A stretch of DNA of 64,000 nucleotides from Treponema sp. (GTDB taxonomy: Bacteria; Spirochaetota; Spirochaetia; Treponematales; Treponemataceae): assembly GCA_017525605.1 (NCBI GenBank), contig JAFXSM010000028.1:1-64000 (forward strand), given 5' to 3'. Positions 33,910 through 43,031 of the stretch are shown in pieces. The notes beneath the pieces are model-generated. The model did no database searches. It was not told where the DNA came from and worked only from the letters and a program-made list of their open reading frames with translations. The position numbers and the translations under genes are program-made. Numbering within the stretch: position 1 is the first letter of the stretch; each line of letters starts with the position of its first letter.

Positions 33910-35844
33910 TCACACAGTTTGAAAAACGGAAGAAAGCGTCGGCAAATCGATTTTTGAAACTTTGACTTTCACGACATCATTCAGTTCGCATTCATGCTTG
34001 AGCTGGATTTCCATTCCGATAGAAGGAATGAAGAACTGCGGAATATCCTTCGACTTGTCGATGCAGACCGCCTCAAATTCCAAATCAGGATTCTGAAGAA
34101 GATAGACGAGCGTCCAGTGCATACGGCTGTTCCGCTCAGCTTTTTTGGCAGCCTGTGCCGCAGCCTCCCCCGCGCTCATTCGGATAAGCATCTCATCCTT
34201 GTCAATCATCTTCTCTTTTTTGAGGAACGCGCGGAGCTGCTGATGCGAAATCAAATCCCCGTAACGCCTAAGCGGCGAAGTCACCTGCGAATACACCGAA
34301 AGCCCGAGCCCGCCATGAACTGAAGGAGTCACTCCCACATTGCGCCGCCTCATGCACCTTCGCAACCTGAACTGACCTGCAAGACCGTCAGGAATGTCGG
34401 AAGGAATATCCGGAATATCCTGGCTTATGAACGGGAACGGAATGTTGTTCCTGAACGCGAATACCGCAGCCCCCTCGCCTGCCAGCAGCATCGCCTCGCG
34501 GACAACGTCGGCTGATTCAGGGTGAGGAGTCTGGCAAATCTCGACTTTTTTCGTCTCCGGGTCAACAGTGATGTGAACTTCCGGGATTTCGATGCTGACC
34601 GCGCCTTTTCTGCACCTGCGCTCGAAATTCTTCCGTGCAATCTCATAAAGCTTTTTCAGTTCAGGAGAATCTTTCTCGGCATCCGCGCTTTCGTACGAAT
34701 ACCGCTTGACTTTCACAATCGTCCGAAGAACATCGCACGACTCGACATTGCACTCATCGTCAAGCTTGATTCGAAAGCTCAAAGCCTTGCTTTCTTCTGT
34801 CAGACCGAGCGCGTAGTTTTCGAGGCAGTTCGGAGCAAGCATCATGCTCGCGCCCTCAGGAATGTAGAGTGTCGAACCGCGGTCACGGGCAATCTTGTCG
34901 ATTTTCGAATCAGGCGTGACTGCCGCCGCCGGGTCGGCAATGTGAACCCACAGATACTCGCCGTCGAATCCGATAGCGTCATCAGGGTCATTCGACCACG
35001 CATTGTCTATCGCGAACGCGACATCAGGAATCCGAACGCGCTCCTCATCAGGCGGAGGCGGAAGCGGCTCGTTCGCACTTTTCGCGCTGAGTCCCCACCG
35101 AAGCGGATACGGATTCCGAGTGATTTCCCAGATTTTCGTCTCAAGAAGGATTTTGTGCGCATTTTCAGGAGTCTCGGCAACACCGATTTCTTTCATCAAT
35201 TTTGACTTGTCCGATTTTCCGAGCGCAACAGTCTCGATTTCCGTCATAAAAACGGAATCCTCCGGCAGAATCTCCCTTTTCTTGAGCCGCTCAACGAACT
35301 GCGCCCTGATTTCTTCCGCGTGCTCTTTCTCAAAGTCCTTTTTCTTCATCGACTCGATTTCATCAATGCTTCGCGGAACGAACATTATCTTACCGTCAGC
35401 AATCGGCTCAACAAGCTTAAACTGATATGAATTTTTCAGGGCGGAGAATATTCCCCACACTTCAAAAGGCTTCGGCTCGCCGCTCATCAAATCCGCAAGC
35501 TCAAAAAGCTCTATCGGAGCAGCAGCCGTAGACTCGTCGCTCAAAAGAAGCTCGTGCGTATCAGAAATCTGCGCATTGATTTCAGACTCCGGCGCCAGGA
35601 CAGAATCCGCAAAGTCAAGGATTTTATCGAGAAACTGATTTATCGAATTTGACGAAACGTCAGGATTTTTCTGGACAAGAACGATAACGTCCTTTTCGCG
35701 CACTTTCTGCTCTGCGTAAACAGCCTTTTTGCCGGAAGAAGTTGCACGGGACGCGCACCAGGAAACGACGAATTTATCGCCGTCGGTCTCTTTCACAATT
35801 GCAGGAACATTTTTGTAAATAACAATCGAATTTTTTGTAAGCAT
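33910..35844 (-). CDS. RNase II/R-family exoribonuclease (RNB domain)
   Basis: 644 aa. The central RNB domain is clear: DVAFAIDNAWSNDPDDAIGF with the metal-binding Asp cluster, LWVHIADPAAAV, RDRGSTLYIP, and the late motif YSQVTSPLRRYGDLISHQQL. It degrades RNA 3' to 5'. The N-terminal 250 residues are not typical cold-shock domains, and the C-terminal S1-like part is short, so it matches the shorter RNase II-like proteins of spirochaetes and cyanobacteria better than RNase R. No ribosome site is seen before the ATG. Confidence 0.88.
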   Translation of the reverse strand: MLTKNSIVIYKNVPAIVKETDGDKFVVSWCASRATSSGKKAVYAEQKVREKDVIVLVQKNPDVSSNSINQFLDKILDFADSVLAPESEINAQISDTHELLLSDESTAAAPIELFELADLMSGEPKPFEVWGIFSALKNSYQFKLVEPIADGKIMFVPRSIDEIESMKKKDFEKEHAEEIRAQFVERLKKREILPEDSVFMTEIETVALGKSDKSKLMKEIGVAETPENAHKILLETKIWEITRNPYPLRWGLSAKSANEPLPPPPDEERVRIPDVAFAIDNAWSNDPDDAIGFDGEYLWVHIADPAAAVTPDSKIDKIARDRGSTLYIPEGASMMLAPNCLENYALGLTEESKALSFRIKLDDECNVESCDVLRTIVKVKRYSYESADAEKDSPELKKLYEIARKNFERRCRKGAVSIEIPEVHITVDPETKKVEICQTPHPESADVVREAMLLAGEGAAVFAFRNNIPFPFISQDIPDIPSDIPDGLAGQFRLRRCMRRRNVGVTPSVHGGLGLSVYSQVTSPLRRYGDLISHQQLRAFLKKEKMIDKDEMLIRMSAGEAAAQAAKKAERNSRMHWTLVYLLQNPDLEFEAVCIDKSKDIPQFFIPSIGMEIQLKHECELNDVVKVKVSKIDLPTLSSVFQTV

Positions 35845-35870
35845 ATTCTTTTATCGGAATTTCATAGACA

Positions 35871-35907
35871 AAAAAAGCACCGACTCATATAGAATCGATG
35901 CTTTTTT
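35871..35907 (-). terminator. Terminator after the ABC ATPase gene
   Basis: Stem AAAAAAGCA.CGA / TCG.TGCTTTTTT with one internal mismatch; the T-run follows on the - strand. It separates the ATPase gene from the RNase II gene. Confidence 0.75.
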
Positions 35908-35989
35908 ATGAAGATGCATTTCACAAGTGAGAAAACCGCGTCAGTGCCGAAGTTTTCTCATTTCAAAATTTCTTTGCAGGTTCAGCCGA

Positions 35990-37135
35990 TTATTTTGCAC
36001 CAGCTGAAGAGTTTGTGTCACTCCAAGTGTTCTTGATTTCCTCGCAGATGTTGACTTCTGTCTGGAGGTCGAAGAACTTAGCCTTTGCCATGTTAGGAAC
36101 AAAGTTGATTGAATCACCGAGCTGAACTTCAACATCAGGAGCTACGCGAGCAACGATTGTCTTGTCCCTGACCTGAACGAATACGTGTGTGTCAGCACCG
36201 AGTGGCTCTTTGTTCGTAACTTTGAGCTGCATATTGTTCTCTGCTGCAGGAGCTGCCTGATACTCGAGGTCCTCTGGGCGAACGCCGAAGTAAACTTCTT
36301 TTCCGACATAAGCCTTGAGTTTTGCCTGCTGCTCAGCAGTCGGAACCAATGAGAATGAACCTTCGTTAGCAACGATTTTTCCGTCTTTCTCTTCGATTCT
36401 GAGTGTGAAGAAGTTCATTGGAGGTGTTCCGATGAAGCCAGCGACGAACTTGTTGATTGGGTGGTTGTACAAATACAACGGAGCACCAATCTGCTGGATT
36501 CTCTTCTCAGACATGACGACAATCTTTGTACCCATTGTCATAGCTTCAATCTGGTCATGAGTGACGTAAATCATCGTAGCCTGCAATCTGTGGTGCAAGT
36601 TAGAAATCTCGGCACGCATAGTTACGCGAAGTTTTGCGTCAAGGTTTGAAAGAGGCTCGTCGAACAAGAATACTTTTGGAGAGCGAACGATTGCACGTCC
36701 AACAGCAACACGCTGTCTCTGTCCACCAGAAAGAGCCTTCGGCTTTCTGTCGAGATATGTTGTAAGGTCGAGCATTTTTGCAGCCTCGTCAACCTTTCTC
36801 TTGATTTCCATCTTGTCAACTTTGCGGAGCTTAAGTCCGAATGCCATGTTGTCAAATACTGTCATGTGCGGATACAAAGCATAGTTCTGGAATACCATCG
36901 CGATGTTTCTATCCTTTGGCGGAACGTCATTCATCAATTCACCGTCGATGAGAAGCTCACCTGCCGTGATGTCCTCAAGACCAGCGACCATACGAAGCGT
37001 TGTAGATTTTCCACAACCAGAAGGTCCTACGAATACGCAGAATTCCTTGTCCTCGATTGTGACGTTTGACTTTTCTACGGCAAGAACGTTTCCGTCGTAG
37101 ATTTTTGTGATGCCTTTAAGCTCAACCTTTGCCAT
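35990..37135 (-). CDS. Sugar ABC importer ATPase (MsmK/UgpC/MalK type)
   Basis: 381 aa. Walker [15 protein letters not shown]-loop VFQNYALYPHMTV, signature LSGGQRQRVAVGRAIVR, Walker B VFLFDEPLSNLDA, switch His in YVTHDQIEAM. The C-terminal 140 residues form the OB-type regulatory domain of CUT1 importers (YFGVRPEDLEY). No permease or binding-protein gene is near, so it probably energises several sugar importers encoded elsewhere, as MsmK does in streptococci (inference). Ribosome site AAGGAG. Confidence 0.92.
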   Translation of the reverse strand: MAKVELKGITKIYDGNVLAVEKSNVTIEDKEFCVFVGPSGCGKSTTLRMVAGLEDITAGELLIDGELMNDVPPKDRNIAMVFQNYALYPHMTVFDNMAFGLKLRKVDKMEIKRKVDEAAKMLDLTTYLDRKPKALSGGQRQRVAVGRAIVRSPKVFLFDEPLSNLDAKLRVTMRAEISNLHHRLQATMIYVTHDQIEAMTMGTKIVVMSEKRIQQIGAPLYLYNHPINKFVAGFIGTPPMNFFTLRIEEKDGKIVANEGSFSLVPTAEQQAKLKAYVGKEVYFGVRPEDLEYQAAPAAENNMQLKVTNKEPLGADTHVFVQVRDKTIVARVAPDVEVQLGDSINFVPNMAKAKFFDLQTEVNICEEIKNTWSDTNSSAGAK

Positions 37136-37177
37136 TTGTTACTCCTTTTATGACATTGGGATTATGATTATTCTGCC

Positions 37178-37206
37178 ATTCTAAATTAGTTCATTCAGGA
37201 ATTCAA
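37178..37206 (-). promoter_or_regulatory. Promoter of the ABC ATPase gene
   Basis: On the - strand TTGAAT (37201-37206), 17-bp spacer, TAGAAT (37178-37183). The rest of the 37207-37393 interval is AT-rich and shows no gene. Confidence 0.65.
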
Positions 37207-37393
37207 CTTAAATTTTCGATTATTTTTTCAAAAAGGAAATTTGAATTTGTAAAATTCAGAAATTGCAAATGCGCGGGTATGAAAATTCAGATTTTCAGGT
37301 ACGTTATTAAAAACGCAAAATCGGCTGAACGGAAAAATTCAATTTTAATTTGAAAGCGGATTGTTTCCGAACAAATTCATTGTGCAAAAGGAC

Positions 37394-37424
37394 AAAAAAA
37401 GGGACTTTCAAAACTGAAAGTCCC
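37394..37424 (-). terminator. Terminator after the tRNA pair
   Basis: Stem GGGACTTTC / GAAAGTCCC with a 6-nt loop; seven Ts follow on the - strand just after the tRNA-Leu gene. Confidence 0.85.
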
Positions 37425-37427
37425 TTA

Positions 37428-37509
37428 TGCGGAGAACCTGACTTGAACAGGCACAGCTTGCGCCACTAGCACCTCAAGCTAGCGTGTCTACCAATTCCAC
37501 CATCCCCGC
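37428..37509 (-). tRNA. tRNA-Leu (anticodon GAG)
   Basis: 82 nt. Acceptor GCGGGGA pairs with TCTCCGC; D-loop AATTGGTAGAC; anticodon arm CTAGC-TTGAGGT-GCTAG with anticodon GAG; a long variable arm (GGCGCAAGC type, as in class II tRNAs); T-loop GTTCAAGTC. CCA is not encoded. Confidence 0.93.
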
Positions 37510-37538
37510 GAAGATTAGTAAGATACCAACCTTTTGTA

Positions 37539-37611
37539 AGCTGCCTGTAGGACTTGGACCCACGACCCCGAGATTACAAATCACGTGCTCTACCAACTGA
37601 GCTAAGGCAGC
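37539..37611 (-). tRNA. tRNA-Thr (anticodon TGT)
   Basis: 73 nt. Acceptor GCTGCCT / AGGCAGC, D-arm AGCTCAGTTGGTAGAGC, anticodon loop TTTGTAA with anticodon TGT, T-arm with GTCCAAGTC. The anticodon stem CGTGA / TCTCG contains one T-T mismatch. CCA is not encoded. Lies 29 nt before tRNA-Leu and is probably co-transcribed with it. Confidence 0.92.
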
Positions 37612-37671
37612 GAAGATGTTTTTATAATATAGCATTTTAATAATCGTGTCAACAATTTCAGAAACTTTTTT

Positions 37672-38571
37672 TCATTTTTTTTCAAAAATTATTTTCCGCA
37701 TCTCGTTCATCACTTTTTTCTTGTCGCAAGTCCACTGCGGCTCTATCAAAAGCGATTTCGGCGGGTCTCCAGTAAGGCGATGGACGACCAAATCATCAGG
37801 GAATTTCGCTGCAGCCTTCGAAACAAGACTGAAATATTCGTCTTTTGAAAGCACGGAAAAATCCGAATTGAAATACATCTGTGCCAAACGGGTGTTTTCC
37901 AGAACGTAGAGAACGGTTATTTTTATTCCGTCAGTTTTATTTTTCAGAACGAAATCAACAGAATTCATCATGTCGGATTCGGTTTCATTCGGAAGCCCGA
38001 ATATCAGGTGCGTCGCTATGTGGATTTTTGGAGAGCGTGATTTTATCATGCGGACGGCATTTTCATAATCCGCGTCCGTGTAGCAGCGGTTTATGAGCGC
38101 ACCGGTATTTTCATTCGATGTCTGCAAGCCGAGCTCAATCTGAACAAAACGAGATTGGCTCGTTTCGGCAAGAAAATCAAGGATTTTTTCGCCAAGAGAA
38201 TCAGGGCGGGTTGCGATTGCAATTCCGACGACATCATCGCACGAAAGAGCCTCGCTATATTTCGCGCAAAGCTCATCCGCGTTTCCGTACGTCGATGTGA
38301 AATTCTGAAAATACGCGATGAATTTTCCGTTCCGACCGCCGCTTCTTCCGCGAAGCTTGGACATTATGCGACTCTTGCCTTCCTCAATCTGCTCCGAGAT
38401 TGACATCCTGCGCGACGAGGCAAATTCCCCCGAACCGCTTTCACTGCAGAAAATGCATCCGCCAACGCCTTTCGATCCGTCACGGTTCGGGCATGTGCAG
38501 CCGGCATCAATCGCAACTTTGTAGACTTTGCATCCGAAAACTGATTTATAAAATTCAGAGAGAGAAATCAA
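37672..38571 (-). CDS. Radical SAM protein of the TIGR01212/YhcC family
   Basis: 299 aa. The cluster-binding segment GCTCPNRDGSKGVGGCIFC has the Cys spacing typical of this family; then FQNFTSTYGN, GIAIATRPDSL, VQIELGLQTSNE and HLIFGLPNET. Members bind a 4Fe-4S cluster and cleave S-adenosylmethionine; the substrate of YhcC-type proteins is not settled. The frame starts with TTG, with a weak GGTGGTG upstream; no ATG is suitable because the conserved region begins by residue 10. Confidence 0.85.
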   Translation of the reverse strand: MISLSEFYKSVFGCKVYKVAIDAGCTCPNRDGSKGVGGCIFCSESGSGEFASSRRMSISEQIEEGKSRIMSKLRGRSGGRNGKFIAYFQNFTSTYGNADELCAKYSEALSCDDVVGIAIATRPDSLGEKILDFLAETSQSRFVQIELGLQTSNENTGALINRCYTDADYENAVRMIKSRSPKIHIATHLIFGLPNETESDMMNSVDFVLKNKTDGIKITVLYVLENTRLAQMYFNSDFSVLSKDEYFSLVSKAAAKFPDDLVVHRLTGDPPKSLLIEPQWTCDKKKVMNEMRKIIFEKK

Positions 38572-38593
38572 GGCACACCACCAAAATACGAGT

Positions 38594-38632
38594 AAAAAAA
38601 AGAAGGCCCGCCGGGCAGTTGGCGAACCTTCA
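38594..38632 (-). terminator. Terminator after flgE
   Basis: Stem GAAGG..CGCC / GGCG..CCTTC around a short loop, followed by eight Ts on the - strand. It closes the flagellar transcript before motA/motB-like genes could follow. Confidence 0.85.
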
Positions 38633-38698
38633 TAAAAACATTTTTAACTTATGAAACTAGAACTCACATATCGTCTAGCGATTTATCTATGTTCCAAA

Positions 38699-40117
38699 CT
38701 AACGCTTCAAGCTGAGGACAGTCTCAAGCAAAGTATCAGCTGTCTGAATCGTCTTTGCGTTTGACTGGAAACCGCGCTGTGTAACAATCATGTCAGTCAT
38801 CTGCTCAGAAAGGTCAACGTTTGACATTTCCAATGCGCCTGCAAGGAGAGTACCCTTTCCTGCGATGCCAGAAACGCCGATGTTTGCCGTTCCAGAGTTG
38901 ATGCTCTCGACATAAGTATTGTCTCCGGCTTTCTCCAAACCGCCCTGGTTTGTGAATGTTGCCATTGCAAGCTGAGCGATTGTGCGGTTAGTTCCGTTCG
39001 AATATACACCAGTGATTACACCAGAAGAGTCAATCTTGAAGTTCTCAAGGTAGCCCATTGTGTATCCGTCCTGATAGAAAGCCTTAGTAGAGCTTGAAGA
39101 AGCACTCTGCGTGATTGTGTTTATCTGACTTCCGATTGTTCCGAGGTTGATGTTGAACTCCTGGCGATTAGGACCAGTTCTTCCATCCGCATTAGTTACT
39201 TCATTTGACTCTGGAACATTGAATGAAGCACGAAGAATTATTTCACCGCTTTCATTTGAATTCATGCCAGGTATAGTTGGTACATTAACCGACTGAAGAG
39301 TTCCCGTATTATCAAACTTAACACGGAACGTATTTGTTTCTGTTCCGTTTGTTGTTCCGATTCCAATGCGTGTATTTGTGAATTCTGCGTTATCAGGATC
39401 AACAACAACAGTTGCATCCCATGCGTTTGGCTCATCAGCAGCACGAACGAAATTTACTGAGAGGTTGTGAGCGTTTCCGAATGAATCGTAGATTTTGAAC
39501 TCAGTTGCCCAAGTTGCTTTTGCTCTTTCAGCCTCAGTAGCTGCTGCCGGGTCCTGCATTACAGGAGTATTTTTGTTCAAGTTGCAAGCGAAGTTTACGT
39601 TCTGAGTTGCTTTTGCCGGGTCTTTTGAACCGACAGGGATTGTCAAATCTTCAGTGCTGGCAGATGTTCTCAAAACCATCTCGCCGTCAATCTCGCGCGC
39701 CATCCAACCCTGAACTTTGAATCCGTTTGCAGGATTTACGAGAGTTCCGTCACGGTCAAGGCCGAAAGCACCGGCACGAGTGTAGTAGCTCTTCTCACCA
39801 TTCTTTTCAAGGAAGAAACCGTTTCCCTGAATTGCGACATCAGTTGAAACACCAGTTGACTGGAGATTTCCCTGAGTGAAGACAGTATCGATAGCGGCAA
39901 CTGTCATTCCGAGACCAACTTCCTTAGGGTTCACACCACCTTTCTCTTCGGTAGGCTTTGCAGAACCAGAAAGCTGCTGGCTAATCATGTCCTGGAAATT
40001 GACACGACCGCGTTTAAAACCTGTAGTGTTGACGTTGGAAACGTTGTTTCCGATAACGTCCATTCTCGTCTGGTGGTTCTGCAGGCCAGAAACGCCAGAA
40101 TAAAGTGATCTCATCAT
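38699..40117 (-). CDS. flgE: Flagellar hook protein
   Basis: 472 aa; forms the curved joint between periplasmic filament and motor. N-terminal rod/hook signature [20 protein letters not shown] with [15 protein letters not shown], FlgE-specific middle ([10 protein letters not shown]...YYTRAGAF), and C-terminal [20 protein letters not shown]. Lys165 and Cys178 stand at the positions that form the lysinoalanine cross-link between hook subunits in T. denticola. GAGGG lies 7 nt before the first of two ATGs. Last gene of flbB-fliK-flgD-flgE. Confidence 0.96.
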   Translation of the reverse strand: MMRSLYSGVSGLQNHQTRMDVIGNNVSNVNTTGFKRGRVNFQDMISQQLSGSAKPTEEKGGVNPKEVGLGMTVAAIDTVFTQGNLQSTGVSTDVAIQGNGFFLEKNGEKSYYTRAGAFGLDRDGTLVNPANGFKVQGWMAREIDGEMVLRTSASTEDLTIPVGSKDPAKATQNVNFACNLNKNTPVMQDPAAATEAERAKATWATEFKIYDSFGNAHNLSVNFVRAADEPNAWDATVVVDPDNAEFTNTRIGIGTTNGTETNTFRVKFDNTGTLQSVNVPTIPGMNSNESGEIILRASFNVPESNEVTNADGRTGPNRQEFNINLGTIGSQINTITQSASSSSTKAFYQDGYTMGYLENFKIDSSGVITGVYSNGTNRTIAQLAMATFTNQGGLEKAGDNTYVESINSGTANIGVSGIAGKGTLLAGALEMSNVDLSEQMTDMIVTQRGFQSNAKTIQTADTLLETVLSLKR

Positions 40118-40149
40118 AATACTACCCTCTTTATGATTTTCTTATTTTA

Positions 40150-40590
40150 TTATTCGCCATACACAGACAAAACTTTGTCCATGTCGTAATACATTCCGTT
40201 TACTTTTACCTGAGGATGAGCACCTCTTGTAGTTGCCTCGACAATTCCCCTTGTAGTTGTGTCGCCAAGGTCGATTTCTACAGTATGTCCGATAGTGTTC
40301 TGAGCTTCTGTAGTGTTCATCAGCGATGCGAGTTTCTCAAAGCTGGTGCTCATGTTCGTCATCTGCTCAAGAGTTGAGAACTGCGCCATCTGTGCGACGA
40401 ATTCAGTGTTCTCAAGAGGACTTGTCGGATCCTGGTTCGTCATCTGCGCTATCAAGATTTTGAGGAAGTCGTCTTTTCCCAGTTCATGACTTGGCTGGCG
40501 ACCGCCAGCATTGAGTGTTTTGTTGAACATATCGACTGCGTTCTGAGTCTGCAATTTTTCCGATGCGCTCATCGTGGTGTTAATATCCAT
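40150..40590 (-). CDS. flgD: Flagellar hook-cap (scaffolding) protein
   Basis: 146 aa; caps the growing hook so FlgE can assemble. Start at 40590 (MDINTTM) with AAGGAAG upstream; the longer frame to 40638 has no ribosome site. Seen: LGKDDFLKILIAQMTNQDPTSPLENTEFVAQMAQFS, which is the core signature of FlgD (given here in full only as the first residues LGKDDFLKILIAQMTNQDP). It is short because the FlgD Ig/tudor C-terminal region is reduced, as in other spirochaetes. Confidence 0.93.
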   Translation of the reverse strand: MDINTTMSASEKLQTQNAVDMFNKTLNAGGRQPSHELGKDDFLKILIAQMTNQDPTSPLENTEFVAQMAQFSTLEQMTNMSTSFEKLASLMNTTEAQNTIGHTVEIDLGDTTTRGIVEATTRGAHPQVKVNGMYYDMDKVLSVYGE

Positions 40591-40695
40591 TTCGCTTCCT
40601 TCGGTGAATTCCAGCAGATTCAGACCGCTGCGTTTCAACCGTATATTTAATAAATCGGCAGATTCATTTTTCTACTTAAGAGCAATTCAGAAGAA

Positions 40696-42231
40696 TTAGG
40701 CAACGATATTGACGTGTCCGCTCTCCGCTGAATAATCCCCGCCCGTCGTCTCCGAAGAAACGAGGTCACCGTAAGATTTATCGGCATTTGCGACCGCATT
40801 CTGCTGATTCATGTTCTGCGCGTCAGAATTCTCTCCGCCCTGCGCAAAATTCTGCTGGTTGTTCGAAAAATTCAAATCGAAGCTTCCAGTGTCGAATCCG
40901 CTCTGAGTGAAAGCCTGCCTGATTGCGTCGATGCTCTCCCTGAATGCGTCGTAAGCCTCTTTTGACGCGACAGTTATCTGACCGGAAATCGTCTTGTCCG
41001 AAAGAGAAAGGCTGATTTTCACATTTCCGAGGCTTTCCGGTTTCAAAATGAGATTGATTGTTCCCTGGTTCGCGTCTTTTAAGATGATGTTTCCAGCCTT
41101 CACGAATTCTGCGGCGTTGTGCTGAACAGTATTCGAAAGCATGTGCTGGAAATCCGAGCCAGTTGCGGCGGCAGCCTGAGCAGACGAAGACGTGATGTTC
41201 TGCGAAGCCTTTGCAGCAAGCTCCATCGTAAGCTGAACGGATTCCTGCGAATCCTGCTTGTATGCGACTTTCAGTTCGTTCTGCGAGACGGACTTGTTTT
41301 TCGCGACGAGATTCGGCGTTGCGTTGAGATTCTTCTCGCCGCCCGATTTTTCGCCCTTCGCGATTTTTCTTGTGTCTTTCTCAGGAATTACAGATTCTTT
41401 CTTCTCTGCTTTTGCGATTTTTGATTTTGCAGAGAGATTTGCAGATTGAATTTCATCGGAATCGGCTTTCTTTGTCCTTAAATCGTGGACAGAAAGTTTT
41501 TCGAATCCGTTTTTCTCTGTCTTTTCGCCCTTCGCATTTCCAGCAACACGCGAAGCGACATTTTCAGATGCGACTTTCGAGAATTCCTCCGTGTTTTCAG
41601 CGATATCAGCGGAAGATGCGATTTTTTCGGAAGAATCTGATTTTGACAAATCCTCGATTTTTGATTTCAAAAGCGCATCCAAATCGACTTCAGAATCAAT
41701 ATCGTTTTCGTTTGCGTTTTTATCAAGCAATTCGGAAGAAACGAAACGCGCATTTTTTGCGTCTGAATCGACTTTTGCAACGGAAGCGTCAGAATCAAGG
41801 TCGAGAGCCACTTCTTCGTTTTCGGCAAAGTCCTCGCTGTTCGCCTGAGAAGCGGCACTTGCAACGAGGGCGGATTTTTCTTCATCGGAAGAAATTTTTT
41901 CGGAAGACTCTTCGTCGCGCGGCTCGGACTCGTCTTTTTTTGAGATTTTTTTGTCGTCGTTGGAATTGTCTTTTCTGGCGACTTCATCTTTTTTGACTTC
42001 GGAAGGAGACTTTTCAGAAGCGGCATTTTTTTCTTCTACCCTGCTCTCTGATTTTTTCTCCGGCTTTGCGATTTTTGAGGAATCACTTGCGAACCTGTCG
42101 TTCTTGTACGCGGCTTTCAGAGCATCCGCAAAAGAAAGGTCTGCAAACGATTTTTCCGATTTCTGAGAATTCAACTGCTGGAAACCAAAATCCGCTGCGC
42201 TCATATTTATGTTCGGCTGGATGTAATTCAT
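40696..42231 (-). CDS. fliK: Flagellar hook-length control protein
   Basis: 511 aa. N-terminal two thirds are low complexity (Ser/Lys/Glu/Asp), as expected for an unfolded ruler. The C-terminal switch domain is clear: LILKPESLGNVKISLSL followed by GQITVASKEAYDAFRESIDAIR. It sets hook length and switches export to filament proteins. In T. pallidum the equivalent gene (tap1) also precedes flgD and flgE. Confidence 0.88.
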   Translation of the reverse strand: MNYIQPNINMSAADFGFQQLNSQKSEKSFADLSFADALKAAYKNDRFASDSSKIAKPEKKSESRVEEKNAASEKSPSEVKKDEVARKDNSNDDKKISKKDESEPRDEESSEKISSDEEKSALVASAASQANSEDFAENEEVALDLDSDASVAKVDSDAKNARFVSSELLDKNANENDIDSEVDLDALLKSKIEDLSKSDSSEKIASSADIAENTEEFSKVASENVASRVAGNAKGEKTEKNGFEKLSVHDLRTKKADSDEIQSANLSAKSKIAKAEKKESVIPEKDTRKIAKGEKSGGEKNLNATPNLVAKNKSVSQNELKVAYKQDSQESVQLTMELAAKASQNITSSSAQAAAATGSDFQHMLSNTVQHNAAEFVKAGNIILKDANQGTINLILKPESLGNVKISLSLSDKTISGQITVASKEAYDAFRESIDAIRQAFTQSGFDTGSFDLNFSNNQQNFAQGGENSDAQNMNQQNAVANADKSYGDLVSSETTGGDYSAESGHVNIVA

Positions 42232-42244
42232 CTTCGCTCTCCTC

Positions 42245-42922
42245 CTACTGCTGTTCCTGCTGAGTCTCCGAAGAGCCCTCGTCGCTTTCGTACTGACCGT
42301 CGATATTCGTCGGCTTGTTCGCCATTTTTCTCTGAATCACGGCAGCCCTTTCCGCAGGCATGAACATGAGCCATACGGAAGTCATCGAAGAAGTCCTGTT
42401 CGCTTCCGCAATCTCGTCCGTCTTGCGCAGAATGTCGATTACGTCCTGGTCGTCCATCGAAACGAGCTGATCGACGGCAGTCTGAGGAGGCATTGCCGAA
42501 AGATATGTTGAAATCTGCTGGATGTTGTTGTCCCTGTCCTCGACAGTCTTGAGCTGGTTGTTGAAAGTCTTCTCGCGCTCGTCCTGAGAAAGCTTGCGTT
42601 CCTCAAGCTCCTTCGCGATTGCCTCGTTCTGCGACTCGACTTTCTGAATGTCCTCCTCGCGCTTGTCCAGTTCCTGAGTCCTCACGTCCAAAGCCTCGAT
42701 TCTCTTTGCGAAACGGTCTTCATCAAGGTCGCCGGAGAACGGATTCGACTTTGTTGCAGTTTCGGAAGTCTGGGCAGTAAGCCCGAGAACGCTGTAAAGC
42801 GGAGAAAAATATTTCTTGGCGCGAATCACGCCGAGGTAATCGAACCAGACGAGTCCGCCAAGAACAAGAATAATTATGAGTATGAGCAAAACAATTGTTT
42901 TTCCGATACTGCCTTTTGCCAT
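42245..42922 (-). CDS. flbB: Periplasmic-flagella collar protein FlbB
   Basis: 225 aa. Start at 42922 (MAKGSIG) with AGGGGA upstream. One membrane helix (about 9-31), then a long coiled coil (about 65-135, rich in Glu/Lys/Gln with RFAKRIEALDVRTQEL), then an MgtE-N-like helical domain (ISTYLSAMPPQTAVDQLVSM, VWLMFMPAERAAVIQRKM). In Borrelia, FlbB organises the spirochaete-specific collar of the motor. First gene of this flagellar unit; the stop is 13 nt before the fliK start. Confidence 0.9.
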   Translation of the reverse strand: MAKGSIGKTIVLLILIIILVLGGLVWFDYLGVIRAKKYFSPLYSVLGLTAQTSETATKSNPFSGDLDEDRFAKRIEALDVRTQELDKREEDIQKVESQNEAIAKELEERKLSQDEREKTFNNQLKTVEDRDNNIQQISTYLSAMPPQTAVDQLVSMDDQDVIDILRKTDEIAEANRTSSMTSVWLMFMPAERAAVIQRKMANKPTNIDGQYESDEGSSETQQEQQ

Positions 42923-43031
42923 TTTATAATCCCCTAAGTTTTCTTTTATCTGTTTTCTATTCTTCAATTTTCGGAATTTTCGACTCAAATTTGAATCAAA
43001 AAACAGAGGGAATTACAAAAAACAAAAATTT

